Of a stretch of 64,000 nucleotides of DNA, positions 1 through 10,470 are shown piece after piece. The position numbers were made by a program, and so were the translations under genes. Source of the stretch: Phlyctochytrium arcticum (taxonomy: Eukaryota > Chytridiomycota > Chytridiomycetes > Chytridiales > Chytridiaceae); contig JAHLKI010000007.1 in the NCBI GenBank assembly GCA_025602905.1, positions 310,001 to 374,000 of the forward strand. The letters are read 5' to 3'. The notes beneath the pieces are model-generated. The model saw only the letters and a program-made list of their open reading frames with translations. It was not told the origin of the DNA and did not search any database. Within the stretch, counting starts at the first letter, position 1. Each line of letters begins with the position of its first letter.

Positions 1-290
1 GCCAAGCAAAGGCAAAGTGATCTTTGGTGGCAATCGGCGCGGGAGGAAAAGGTTAATCGCGGGCGACCCAGCTCATAAACTGGCATGGGAGTGTGCCAAA
101 GAACTTCCATTGTCTGCTTCGCCCAGCATCTACTGTCCCATCCCCATATTTGTTGGGACGATATCTTCTTTTGGGTCAACCAACCACCCCAAACAAGTAG
201 CGAACAAGCAATTGCCTTACATGACATCGGGACAAGACTGTTAAAAAAAACGCTTTTTTCATCTCTCGGTATCAACTCGCTCAACCCTCC

Positions 291-2402
291 ATGGCTGACT
301 ACGGCCGGTTCCCCAACGATGGCGGTCGCGGCTCCAACGGTCCCGAATCTTGGGACAATGATCGCAACAACGATGGATACGACAACTACGTGCCTGCCGA
401 CAGTGTTATGCAGCGTCGTCGCACGCGTCTGATGATGGACGCTGTACGCGACGGAGACGATGAAGAAACGCGTTCGGTCTCGCTCCGCTCGCCCAACTTT
501 GGAGGTGCCGGCTACGATGACACGACTCTCACGCGTAACCCGCCTCTGGAGAAGCAGCGTACTCTCTTTGAAAAAGTCGCACGCGTCTCGCCCATCATTG
601 GCGCGCTGCGCACCTACACCTTCAAGGATGCCATCAAGGACTTTGCCGCGGGCATGACCATCTCCCTCGTTCTCATCCCTCAAGGTATCGGTTTCGCCAT
701 TTTGGCCGATCTCGATGTCTACCATGGTATCCTCTCTGGCATTTTCCCCGTCTTTGTCTACGCGTTCCTCGGTGGAGGCAAGCACTTGTCTGTTGGTCCC
801 GAAGCCGCTACCACCGTCGTCCTTGCTGAAACTATCCGTCTGGTCCGAGAAGAACACCCCGAGCTCCGTGGAATCGACAATTTTGAGATAGCAGCCTTAA
901 TCACAATTCTGGTGGGCTTAATCGATCTGGTCTTTGCCGTCTTACGTCTTGGTTTCATCAACAACATGCTCTCTGGTTCGCTACTCATCGGTTTTGTCGG
1001 CGCTCTCGGTGTCCTCATCATCTCTGAACAACTATCGCCACTCACTGGAATCATCAAGCCGAACGCCGAACTCTCGACAATGTCCAAGTTTAAACATTTC
1101 TTTGAGAATATAAAGAATGTGAATGGACCGACAGTGGCAGTGGGGGTGGCAGGAATCGTGTTTTTACTTGGAATGCAAATCGTCAAGGGCAAGTTCAAGC
1201 ACCCCGTCATCCAAAACATGCCTTCCGTCCTTGTCCTCGTCGTCTCCATGATCAGCGCCAGTGCCGCCTTTGGCTTCACCGCCCGCAACATTGCCACCCT
1301 CGGAGAAATCTCGCTCAAGTTCCAGCCACCCCGTCTTCCCGGTGTTCCAATGTCGATCCTCCCCACCCTCATCATGCCAGCCATTACCATGTCAGTGGTC
1401 GGATTCATTGAAACAATGGTTGCCGCCAACGCCTTTGCCAACAAGCACGACTACCAGATCAACGGAAACCGAGAACTTGCTGCTCTCGGCGCGTCAAACG
1501 TCGTTGGAGGACTACTCGGTGCCTACACCATCATTGCTTCTTTTGCGCGTTCCAAGATTTACGAAGCTGCCGGTGTCCGCACGATGGTCGGTGGTCTCTT
1601 TGCTGGAAGCTTTGTTCTCGCCATCTATTTGCTGCTGTTGCCCGTTCTCAAGTTCTTGCCGCGTGCCACGGTCGGCTCTATTCTGTTTGTCGCTGGTTAC
1701 AACTTGATCGAAGTCTTTGAAATCTCCTTCATTATTCGCATGGGCAGCGCTCGCGACATTGCTTACCTCGCCATCGCCTTCCTCGCTTCCGTCTTTGGCA
1801 ACACTGAAATCGGCCTGATGGTTAGCATCCTTCTCTCCCTCATGACCCTTCTCCGCAAGAGCAGCAAACCCGAAATGTCTGTACTTGGTGAAGTCACCGA
1901 AGGCAAGGAAATCAACTACCGGTCTATCGAAGAGTTCCCCCACGCGCGCACCCAAGACGAAGTCATGATCATCCGCGTCCTCTCCAGCTTGCGATTCTAC
2001 AACTCCAGTTTGCTTCGTGACCGTCTCGCCCGGCTCGAAAAGCGCACCCGCAAGTTGTCTGAGCAGTTTGGCAAGGGTCCTGGGGCCATTCAAGAATTTG
2101 TCCTCGATATTGGTCTTTGCAAGGAAATCGACTCCACCGGCGCTCTGGTCATTTACGAATTGCTGCACTCCCTCCACCACCGTCACGTCCGCGTCTCCTT
2201 TGCCAATGTCAAGGCTCAGCACCGCAAGGCTTTCCGCGCCGGCAAGATTATCGCCGAGGTCGGTGAAGAGATGCTCTACGAGACCCTTCATCAGGCTGTC
2301 GCCGGTGCCCGCAAACGCGCAGCCAACCCAGGATACAACACGACCTCAACCTGGCATCCGGATGTCAAGGTCGACGTCAAGGCCCCCAACCCGTCTTACT
2401 AG
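291..2402 (+). CDS. SulP-family sulfate/anion transporter with C-terminal STAS domain
   Basis: An intronless 703-residue protein that should import sulfate (or a related anion) across the plasma membrane. After a hydrophilic N-terminus of about 100 residues come many hydrophobic segments (about residues 105-530), including the SulP-type stretch with IPQGIGFAILADL. A cytosolic STAS domain follows (about residues 560-680) with the LDIGLCKEIDSTGAL core, where the Ser/Thr of DSTG is the usual STAS signature. The ATG at 291 is the first in frame and lies just after an A-rich leader. Length is normal for fungal SulP proteins. MET17, which uses the reduced sulfur, lies about 9 kb downstream. Pieces of this gene's 3' half recur as decayed fragments at 18.7-19.35 kb. 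Substrate specificity is inferred from family only. Confidence 0.93.
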   Translation: MADYGRFPNDGGRGSNGPESWDNDRNNDGYDNYVPADSVMQRRRTRLMMDAVRDGDDEETRSVSLRSPNFGGAGYDDTTLTRNPPLEKQRTLFEKVARVSPIIGALRTYTFKDAIKDFAAGMTISLVLIPQGIGFAILADLDVYHGILSGIFPVFVYAFLGGGKHLSVGPEAATTVVLAETIRLVREEHPELRGIDNFEIAALITILVGLIDLVFAVLRLGFINNMLSGSLLIGFVGALGVLIISEQLSPLTGIIKPNAELSTMSKFKHFFENIKNVNGPTVAVGVAGIVFLLGMQIVKGKFKHPVIQNMPSVLVLVVSMISASAAFGFTARNIATLGEISLKFQPPRLPGVPMSILPTLIMPAITMSVVGFIETMVAANAFANKHDYQINGNRELAALGASNVVGGLLGAYTIIASFARSKIYEAAGVRTMVGGLFAGSFVLAIYLLLLPVLKFLPRATVGSILFVAGYNLIEVFEISFIIRMGSARDIAYLAIAFLASVFGNTEIGLMVSILLSLMTLLRKSSKPEMSVLGEVTEGKEINYRSIEEFPHARTQDEVMIIRVLSSLRFYNSSLLRDRLARLEKRTRKLSEQFGKGPGAIQEFVLDIGLCKEIDSTGALVIYELLHSLHHRHVRVSFANVKAQHRKAFRAGKIIAEVGEEMLYETLHQAVAGARKRAANPGYNTTSTWHPDVKVDVKAPNPSY

Positions 2403-3152
2403 ATAGCAACAACCCCTGATCCCCCAACTTCTATATCTAGAAAGATTTTACACCCGCACAACACCCCTTTACATATGACATATCCAAAACGATCCCTTAG
2501 CTAGCGTTCGTTTCTGTACATAGGCCTTTTTTTCTTTTTTGTTGCTTCGCACGTATACGTGTTGTGCTTTTTTGGGTTTATCGGTTCAAAATAAACATCA
2601 TAAACGCTCACTTTTTTATACCATCTACTCTTTGCATGGTTCTTTCTGGGAAGGCTGTTAGAATCATGATGCCTGGGTTCAGGCGCCAGACGCAAATTTT
2701 GCATCTTCTCAAATATGAAGACGCAATTGATGTCAGCAGGCACATCTTGGAGATGTTCAAACGTTTCGGGGAGTTGATATTGCAGCAGTACCCTCCCAAA
2801 GTGCTTTTCGCGGACTTTGGAAAATGCCGGGAGGTTCGGGTCGGAGTTTCGGAGAAGCCCGGCAACGGCAATTAGAACCAAAAAGGATTAATCAACTAAG
2901 GTCCCGATGCAACGTTGCCAGAAGCGTGAGACCGGAGAAATGATTTTTGACAGGCGGCCTGCTTTTGCTTTACTTTCACCAACAATAGTGAATATCTCTG
3001 GGACATATTGCAAAAACGGCCACTTTCTGGGGATTATCCTTGCCGTTCTTCAGGTTTCCCTTTGTCCTTTCGATACTCAAAAGCGGGTTCTGCCAAGCGT
3101 TTTCCTCGATAGCCAAACGTCACACTTTCAGATACTGTCAACAACCGCTACA
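2403..3152. other. intergenic, no supported gene
   Basis: About 750 bases between the sulfate transporter and the Myb-like gene. Short open frames overlap on both strands near 2500-2880, but none shows a recognisable motif or splice structure. The 3' part holds the promoter and leader of the Myb-like gene. Confidence 0.5.
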
Positions 3153-4171
3153 ATGAACTTTCTCCAACTGAGCGCCAAACGAATGTCTGGAAAGCGTCTG
3201 CTGTCTGCTGGTCTCCATCACTTCGCCCCGACTCTGCAAGTCTCTCGTTCCCTCTGGAGCGTCACTCGCTCAGTAAGTATAACTGTGATGATTGTATGTG
3301 ACATTGTATGTGTGCCAAAGTCTAATTGTCTATGCTGCAGACCTACGGAGTGACCGGCTCAGTACTTGGCCATGAGCTGTTGGTCAAGAAGCAATTTGCG
3401 TCATTCGGCCTGCACACCACCGCTATCGTGCAAAAAGATGTGCAATCACCCGTGGGAGCCTTTGAGCGTCTGAACACCAAGAAATGGTCAAAGGAGGAGG
3501 ACGAGTGTTTGCTACAGATCATCAAGGAGCACAGTGATAGCCCCGACAGATGGGTACTCGCCTCTGAGACCCTTCTCGACAAATTTGGGATTTATCGCTC
3601 GGACCGCGCGTGCACTACTCACCACCATCACATCTGTGGACATATGGCCCCTCCTAGAGCGTGGACTAAGGAAGAGGACAAAAAACTTATTGAATTGTAC
3701 AAAAAACGAACCCCGTTAATTGACATTAGCGAGGCATTGTCTCGATCCACCCACTCGGTCCAAAAGCGCCATACTCGTTTGACCAATCCTCTCTTCACTG
3801 GGGTCAAGAGGGGCCCGTACAGCGACAAAGAATCAGAGATTATCAGATCGATGGTCGAAGAGCAGATAGCCAGAACAGGAGCGCCGTCTTGGCGCGCCAT
3901 TGGGAAAAAGCTGAACCGCGATGAAGATTCAGTGCGGATTCATTACGATGGGACCCTATCCGGCGGCAACGGGGGTCCATTCACTTTGGAGGAGGTTAAA
4001 ACGATTCAAAAGGCGAATGACTTAGTGGCCCAAGGTGGTGAGCCTGACTGGAGGGCCATTGCCGCGACCATGGACAGATCGGTGGTCAGTGTCAAAGGCC
4101 GAGCGAAAAGGATGATGGCCAAACAGAACGGTGAAAGTGCCGAGGCTGAAAAGGAGGTCAAGACTGAATAG
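3153..4171 (+). CDS. Myb/SANT-like multi-repeat protein with basic N-terminal leader
   Basis: Two exons (3153-3272 and 3341-4171, 68-base intron with GTAAGT donor and CTGCAG acceptor) give 316 residues. Several Myb/SANT-like helical repeats follow each other: one starts at KKWSKEEDECLLQIIKEH, one at RAWTKEEDKKLIELYKK, one at RGPYSDKESEIIRSMVEEQ, and a last one around FTLEEVKTIQKAND. Each begins with the aromatic-acidic pattern of Myb repeats, and the regularly placed later Trp are partly kept. The first exon encodes a leader of about 40 residues rich in Arg, Ser and Leu with almost no acidic residue. That resembles a mitochondrial presequence, which would be unusual for a Myb protein. DNA binding is inferred from the repeats; localisation and targets are not known. 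Confidence 0.75.
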
Positions 4172-4353
4172 TCAGACAACCATTATATTTGAATTGAAAG
4201 TAGTGTATGTATGAATAGTTTTGCCATTAGGTGTGCAGTTTTAGTGTATAGCAATATTGATTACATGTGTTTGCATAAACTTGAATCAAAACCAATTTTG
4301 TAAAACACGCGAAGCGGTCATTGTGCACGGTCTGCATCCACTGTACGATTGGT

Positions 4354-6784
4354 CTAATCATCATCGCCATCCTCTTCGGCTTCTCCTTCTTCCCCACTTC
4401 CCTCTTCAGCCTCTTCCTCTTTGGCCTTGCGCTCCTCCTCAAATGCCTGCTCCTCCGCCACTGTAGGGTCAATTGCCTCAACACAGTCGTCACCCACATA
4501 CTCCTTTTGGAGTTCCTCCAAGGTGGGCGGTACAAATTTGCCAACGCCGGCGGTATCCTTGAGACCGTCGCCAATATAAATGTTGACAAACTTGTCGTTG
4601 TGCGCAATGGTGCTTGAGCCGGGCCAGCGTGTGTTGTGGAGCACAATGGGAGAGAATTTTGCGGGTAAAAGGTTGGAGCATGGGCGAGCGGACCATGCTG
4701 GGTGTTCGTTAAAGTCTAAAAAGTATATCAAAGTTTAGCGTGGGATCTCTGACAAGCACGAGTTGAATGCCTTGAAATTTGGTCAGACACAAACCTTCAT
4801 CACTATTAACAGGTGCCAAAACCGGTGGTCCTGTCTCTGGTTCAGCTTCCGGCTCTTCCTCTCGCTCCCCAGCTTCACTCCCTTCTTCATCCTCATTCTC
4901 ATTTTCATCCTCATCACCATCACCACCGCGTTTCGCGACCGGATTTTCCCAAGTCACTCGCCCCTGAGGCAAAATATATGGAATGTGATGAACCCAGTTA
5001 CTGGGATCCACCAGGGCATCCGGGGCAGGAGTCTCGTACTCGGGGTTAATGATGATGGTCTGTGGACCGGGATTATCTTCATCCTCGTTCTCTTCGTCCT
5101 GATCGAATGTATAGTAGCCGGCGGGGGAGACAACGGTGGCGGCTGAGATGCGGGCAATTTGGCAACGCAGGTACTGGGCTTCCGTATCGTTGAAAGGAGG
5201 GTAGCTTACAACCTAAGATGTAACATTGAGTGGATGCTTTTTTTAATGCGGCACATTCTGAGATATGACATACCTTGGTGGTCAAGTTGCCGGTAAAGTA
5301 CTTTCGAATCTTTCGCGAGGCCTGGAGCTTCTCGGGAATGACATCGGGCAATCGGTGCCAGGGTCCTCCAGCTGTCGTAAACTTTTTTGAGTAACAACTT
5401 CCTTTGTCAACGTCCATTACAGCAATCTCTTAACTTACCATAGTTGCAAACATAGTAGACATATCGGTTGACTCCAACGCGATCTTCCTTAGACAACGGC
5501 ACAACACTCTTGACTTTTCGTTTCGGCAACGGCGCCTGCCCTTCCTCAACCTCTTCCTCTTCCTGCTCCGGGCCCCGCTCCTCCTCTTCCTGTCCAGCTC
5601 CAGCAGCACCCTCTTCGCCATCATCATCCGAAGCCCCTTCGCGCAATTCCGCCTCGACAATAATGTAGTTGTGAAGGGTGCCAATGATTTTACCCCAAAT
5701 GCGGACAGAGCGGAGGGGTTTTTGGGTCACGAGTTGTTTGAGGGCGAGGAAGAGCATAAAGGTTTCTTCCTTGCCGAGCGATGCCTAATTTGATCATTTT
5801 AGCGTTTGTATCAAGATCAAAGATGATACTATACTCACTCCAGCCCACTCCCACAGATTGGCCTGATCCATGACATCAGGGATCTCACCAAATGCTTCTT
5901 CGGCATTGGGGTCATCTTCAACCCGCTATAGATGCAGTGTAAGCACCTTGAACTGGGGGAAAACGGCTCTATATGCGGTCTAACCTCGAAGAGTTTGATT
6001 TGGGCATCACGCATTTCCTTTGTTTTGGGGGATAAATCTTCGGATTTCTGTAAATTGATAGACAAGTTTAGCACCGGCTAGGGGGAAGTATTGAAAAGGA
6101 ACATACATGAAGTGCCCCGGGTGCATTAGGACGGTCTACAATGAAATGCGACCGCTTGATATCCGACGAAATAGTTTCCAAAATGTCTAATAAAAATAAA
6201 ATCTTTTTGATCAGCATACTGGATAGATGTGAAGATATCAATAGGATGAACCCACCAACAGCATTATTTGGTCGTGTCTCCAAAACTCGCATAAAAAGTT
6301 CCGTCATGTGGTGGTAAACCGACAAGTTGGATTTCTCGCTCGTGGACATCAAAAAAGCTTTAGCCAAAGCCAGTTCGCTTTCCTCTGGAAGATTGGTTTT
6401 GGGCGGCACGTAAATGTCTTTGCGACCGAGAAAGGGGTGGGCGGGGTAGGTGGGTTGGGTGTCAATGACATTGTGGGTTGAGCGCGCACGCTGGGCGAGA
6501 GGTTGGGGCTCAGGTTGTTGGGAATGCGAGGGGGGAAGTGATGCCTGTGGGGGTGTGGCTACCGGTTCAGACGGTGCGGGAACATCTTCTGTCGGAGGAG
6601 GGGGAGCAGCATCGGTGGTTGCGACATCATCACTCGACTCGTTATTTGTGGCATCGTTATTGTCTGCCGCGACAGGAGTATCTACGGGCGCATCATCGGT
6701 GGGGGGCACATCCGAGGGGGCATCGGCCTCAACTGTTGGCTCCGGGGGAGGGGGTGAGTTTCCTGTGGGCTGATCTTCGTCCAT
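4354..6784 (-). CDS. RSPH4A: Flagellar radial spoke head protein RSP4/RSP6 homologue (RSPH4A/6A)
   Basis: Eight exons (6784-6256, 6186-6107, 6047-5986, 5925-5839, 5784-5439, 5371-5273, 5212-4795, 4715-4354) join in frame to 660 residues. The radial spoke head in motile 9+2 cilia and flagella relays signals from the central pair to dynein. Family landmarks seen: the segment with VDQ-like [10 protein letters not shown], the [11 protein letters not shown] stretch, a [10 protein letters not shown] motif, and the conserved C-terminal block [20 protein letters not shown] followed by the [11 protein letters not shown] region. The N-terminal 120 residues are Pro/Asp-rich and disordered. An acidic loop sits in the middle (about residues 390-420) and a long acidic tail ends the protein. 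Its presence shows that the organism builds a motile flagellum. The gene converges on the Myb-like gene. Confidence 0.95.
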
Positions 6785-6954
6785 ATTTTTTGAACTTATC
6801 GCCGTCAATAGTCTGCTCAGATCCCACCGACCGGATTTCTTTTGAATTTGCAGCGGCGGACCTTGCTTACCTAACGCGCGTGACGCGTTTCGTGCACGGA
6901 TAAATTGACGCCTGTCGGTTCATTTTGGGGTTGCACTTTTAAAGGAATCCCAAG

Positions 6955-7570
6955 ATGTCTTCACGGAACCAACGACATCGCGCTATGTCTGGTCAAGCTG
7001 ATTACGCCGACGCTGACTGGCGAGGATGTCTGAATATCAGATACTCGAAGGTCGACCGCAGAATACCTGCTTACTTTGGGAAAAACTGCGTTCTCCAAAT
7101 CACCGAAACTGCACCCGGAGTCAGTTTTTGACAACCCCGCAATTATCTTCCACAACGCCCAAAGCTTCTCACTCTCAGAAGTGCAACAAATCCCGCAAAG
7201 CATGCGCGGAAACACATCACCAAACGGTACCATTCAGTATGTGAACTGAGACAGTTCTCTCCAACATGCCAACGAACGACGCGACTATCGCTTTCCTCAC
7301 GAAGGTCATACCCGCGGCCTCCATCAAGAAGCACACCATACAAACAACTTATTACGCCTCCGGATGTCCTGGTAACGGCGCAAGCTATTTGCCGCCGACA
7401 AAGTGGTAATTAACAGTGTTGTCGGAATGCTTGGAACTCCCAATGACACCATCTATGCCGCGGTGAAAAGATTAATTGCTTGGTCGAGAGAATCAACGCC
7501 ACGGAAGACCAAAGAAAGCGGCGTAGAACCAAAGAAGAAGTCTGTGGCCTCCAAAGAGCCTCTGGCATAG
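6955..7570 (+). pseudogene. Gene-like stretch with broken frame, not assigned
   Basis: From an ATG at 6955 a frame runs 59 codons, and a second coding-like frame follows at about 7126-7249. Near 7400-7570 a third frame carries a basic C-terminal tail ending at a TAG at 7568. Codon use looks protein-like but no set of GT-AG introns joins these pieces cleanly, and no family is recognised. It sits between the radial spoke gene and the repeat-rich region, so a decayed or captured gene is as likely as a real small gene. Confidence 0.3.
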
Positions 7571-7838
7571 GTCAAAAAGGGAACAACCCTGATTTGTACG
7601 TCACTGCGAGAAAAGTCGGGTAAGTCAGAACTTCTTCACCCATTGCCAACAAGTTTACTCATCTGTTCTCCATATCCTTATAGAGAAAGGCGAGCGCTTG
7701 TATGAGGAAGGGGAGTTCTGCCGGTATATAGACGAAATGGAGTTTTGGTACGAGTACGCGGAGCCCGTCAAACTTGAACCACTTTCTCTGACGGCGACGG
7801 CGACTCGATCAAGACCTCGACAATCACGACAGCACGAC

Positions 7839-7969
7839 AAAATGCCACGAACGATTACTGGTTAGAGGATGCCGAGGAGCTGGCGATTGTCAACCGCTGG
7901 TTTGAGGGGCAGGGAGGGGAGGTTGATGAGGAGACGGTGGAGGAGGACGGTGCGAGTGGAAAGGGGGCG
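7839..7969 (+). repeat. Degenerate partial copy of the 'YW-LEDA' module
   Basis: The start ATGCC at 7841 and the sequence coding YWLEDA match the first codons of the module copies at 8589 and 17925, but about four bases are missing, so the frame stops at once. An acidic stretch (Glu/Asp/Gly) follows. This is the most decayed relative of the module and lies directly upstream of copy A. Confidence 0.5.
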
Positions 7970-8524
7970 TCGCCTCCCCCACTTTGATCTTTATCCAACG
8001 TCAAACTTGGACCAATACCTTCGGGGCGACGACAACGACTGACAACGACCCATTTTTCTAACGACTACAACGCGATGTCCGTTCACGAAGATATGGAAGA
8101 AGTGGGGGGGTGGATTGGTGGATCGAAGGATGGAACGGGGGATGGAACGGGGGGTGTGGGCGGTGGGGGAGTGGTGGAGTGGGGGGCAGGAGATAGAGGA
8201 GTGGATGAGGGTTGAGGAGGAGGGGGAGGGGGAGGTGGGGGGGGGGGGGGAGGACAGTGATAGTACCTTCTCCTTTGTGAGAAGGGCGCCGGAGGTCCTG
8301 ATGGTGGATGAGGGATTCTATTGCCGGCGGCGAGGTAAGCCACAATTTTCTTCTAATCTTGATACTCCTGATGACACCCATCTTTACAGCGGAGAAGGCT
8401 CGGAGGGAGGCCCGCGAGCCGGCTCTGTTGCTGGTGCTGCAGGTCTGCCTGGAACAGGCTTTGGAGCAGGCGCAGCAGGCCCGGGAGCAGAAGCCGCACC
8501 GTTGGTGGCAGAAGCTCACCAAGT
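7970..8524 (+). repeat. Module copy A (two-exon gene-like repeat)
   Basis: Begins with a block (CTTTGATCTTTATCCAACG and flanks) that recurs at 17797. The N-terminal part has been replaced by an extremely G-rich tract. The conserved 3' half of exon 1 (STFSFVRRAPEVLMVDEGFY) and a near-identical intron (about 8335-8390) follow, then the exon encoding AEKARREAREPALLLVLQ and onward. It runs straight into copy B, so A and B form a tandem pair. No homologue outside this window is recognised. Confidence 0.6.
8103..8255 (+). repeat. G-rich low-complexity tract
   Basis: About 150 bases of GGGG/GGTGGGG/GGAGGGG runs on the + strand, including one uninterrupted run of more than ten G near 8237. Many G-runs sit close enough together to allow G-quadruplex folding. 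It replaces the N-terminal coding part of module copy A. The long open frames here in several registers are a by-product of the skewed composition. Confidence 0.7.
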
Positions 8525-9172
8525 GCGACGACGAGCGACGATCAATGACTAGTACGACCTATACCACGACGACTACAGCGACAAGAAGATGCCTAGCTAC
8601 CACGCATACTGGCCGGAGGACGCGAAACTGGACCAGCCCGCTTACTGTGAGGCACAGGAGTCGGAAGTGGTAACGGAGTGCGGGGATGAAAAGGAAGGGG
8701 ATGAGGAGGAGGTGAGAGAGGACAGTGACAATACCTTCTCCTTTGTGAGAAAGGCGCCGGAGGTCCTGATGGTGGATGAGGAATTCTATCGCCGGCGGCG
8801 AGGTAAGCCACATTTCTCTTCTAATCTTGATACTCCTGATGACACCCATCTTTACAGCGGCAATGGATCGGCAGGAGGCCAGGGAGGTGGCCCTTGAGGC
8901 AGCCTTGCAGGGGTGCCTGGACAGGCCTTGGAGCAGACCCTGGAGCGGCAGGCCCGAGAGGAGAGGCCGCTTTTTCGGTTGAAGAAGCTGGCGAAGTCCG
9001 CTTTCAAGAAGCGGGGGAAGCGATCCCCCATCAAGGGCCCCGTTGCCTTCTTAAAGATGCTTCTAGGCATGAAGACAAAGCAGACCATGAGTAAGTCAAA
9101 CACTCTCCGTCTCATGCCAGCTACAAGATCACTCATCTGTTTTACGCACCGCAGGCTCGCAGGCAACTCTAG
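8525..9172 (+). pseudogene. Module copy B, intact exon 1, frameshifted exon 2
   Basis: Exon 1 (from ATG 8589) encodes MPSYHAYWPEDAKLDQP and a Glu-rich segment ending in FSFVRKAPEVLMVDEEFYRR. An intron of about 55 bases with GTAAGCC donor and TTTACAG acceptor (near 8803-8857) leads to exon 2. Compared with copy C, exon 2 lacks one base in the CTGGA-CAGG stretch (about 8921-8923), which throws it out of frame. The frame beyond this point still encodes a basic Lys/Arg-rich tail. A second intron-like stretch (about 9090-9150) ends in GCAG and is followed by a fragment of MET17 rather than by the sequence that follows copy C. Function unknown. Confidence 0.55.
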
Positions 9173-9260
9173 TTTAACACCGGCCCTCCAACCATTCCAG
9201 AGTTATCTTGCCGCGGGTGGGCATTGATGTTCGATTCGTGCCTGACGACTCCCCTGATGA
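9172..9260 (+). pseudogene. MET17 fragment (decayed, about 90 bases)
   Basis: Bases 9172-9260 align with coding positions around 12357-12445 of the MET17 gene (minus strand), across the segment encoding [17 protein letters not shown] to SGDSPEDF. The stretch GGGCATTGATGTTCGAT is identical and the remainder has scattered changes plus small gaps. It lies directly behind module copy B and ends exactly where the left arm of the large inverted repeat starts. It cannot encode an enzyme. Confidence 0.8.
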
Positions 9261-10470
9261 TTTTTGGAGCTTCAGTGGACTTTATGAAAGTGTCGGCAGC
9301 ACGACCGAACCTATCAACATGCAAAGAAGATATCTGGGCAAAGAATAATCATGCCCTATACTGGCCACGCCTTTATCGTGAAGTCCAACGACAAACACGA
9401 CCCACTTCATTATCCACATTTTGATTGTAATCCCCCACACTTATCATTATTTTCATTTAAAAACATTCCCACACGGCGCATATTCATTGAAGTTTCATTG
9501 AGTTTGAGTGAATGGAAGCAGTGGTCAATATGGTTCAAAGACCTATATCACATTTTTGATTTGACGCGGAATTGGCAGCTACCCATAGCACGACTGACAT
9601 TTCCACCAATTCCGCAGCATTTGACATTATGAGATTATTAACCTCCCGCCCTTCCTTTGTCCCTTGAGTTTCCATTGATTTTCAGTGCGGAGAGGCATAA
9701 CTAGTGTAGTTAAAGACCTGTATCACATTTGGGATTTGACGTGGAATTGGCAGCTACCCGGACGACTACTGACATTTGCCCGAAATCCGCAGCATTTGAC
9801 CTAGGCCCACGGAAGATAAAGCCTGAGAGATTTGACATTTGAGTGTTATGCGATGAATGTCTCTGGAGTATGCTGCTAGGATATTGGCCAACCCGATTTT
9901 ATTGATCCAGAATATGGAACCTTGATGTTCTAATACCCGCGATTTGTGAAAGATTCCAAAACGACCAATCAGCGTTGTCGGTCGGTCGTATTTCTCGGTG
10001 TTGGTTGCAGAGACCTAACTGAACGTTACCGTTCCAGAGTTTTGCGAAAATATCTGCGGAGGGAGAGGGAATAGATACGATTCAGGCAAAAAATTTGATG
10101 CCGGAAAGATTTTATTATATGAGCGATGGACGTCTTTAAGCACTTCCCTATATCTCCCCACAGCGTAAATCTCTCCATAAAAATCAAAAATAGAAGCTTC
10201 GAATACAAAATAGAAGAAGGGCTTACGAATTGACCGCAGCGGCAAATCCCCTGAACCAAGCCCCAAAAACTTCCCACCGCACGTGATTGTCTCCCGCTGG
10301 ATCCGGGGATCTGGCGCCCAAGATTCTGCCCACGGAACCTCTTCTCGGCATACTTTTCTACTTCGAAAACCGTCTATTGAATTTATGGGGATTATCGACG
10401 AGAAAAACCTGCAGGACGGAATAGGATATCGCTTTTGGACTGCGCAATTTTTGATCAACGGTCGGAAAAC
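9261..10470 (+). repeat. Left arm of a large inverted repeat (about 1.2 kb)
   Basis: Reads in the same order as the reverse complement of 15600-16845. Shared blocks include AGTGGACTTTATGAAAGTGT, the GACCTATATCACATTTTTGA block, TAGGCCCACGGAAGATA, GTGTCTCTGGAGTAT, TTGTCGGTCGGTC and GTCTCCCGCTGGATCCGGGG. Inside the arm a subunit of about 100 bases is repeated in tandem (about 9540-9640 and 9712-9810). The arm has no open frame worth calling. An extra partial copy of its inner end occurs at about 10548-10615. Confidence 0.85.

Noticed and set aside
758..1444. Long minus-strand open frame inside the sulfate transporter (and another at 1512-2291)
   Set aside because: Antisense shadows of a strongly coding frame with clear SulP motifs on the plus strand.
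2501..2881. Overlapping open frames on both strands downstream of the sulfate transporter
   Set aside because: No motif, no splice structure and no preference for one strand. Could not be supported as genes.
8115..8552. Gly/Glu-rich 145-residue protein (and Pro-rich frames opposite)
   Set aside because: The open frames arise from the G-rich low-complexity tract in several registers at once. Only the module exon part has support from other copies.
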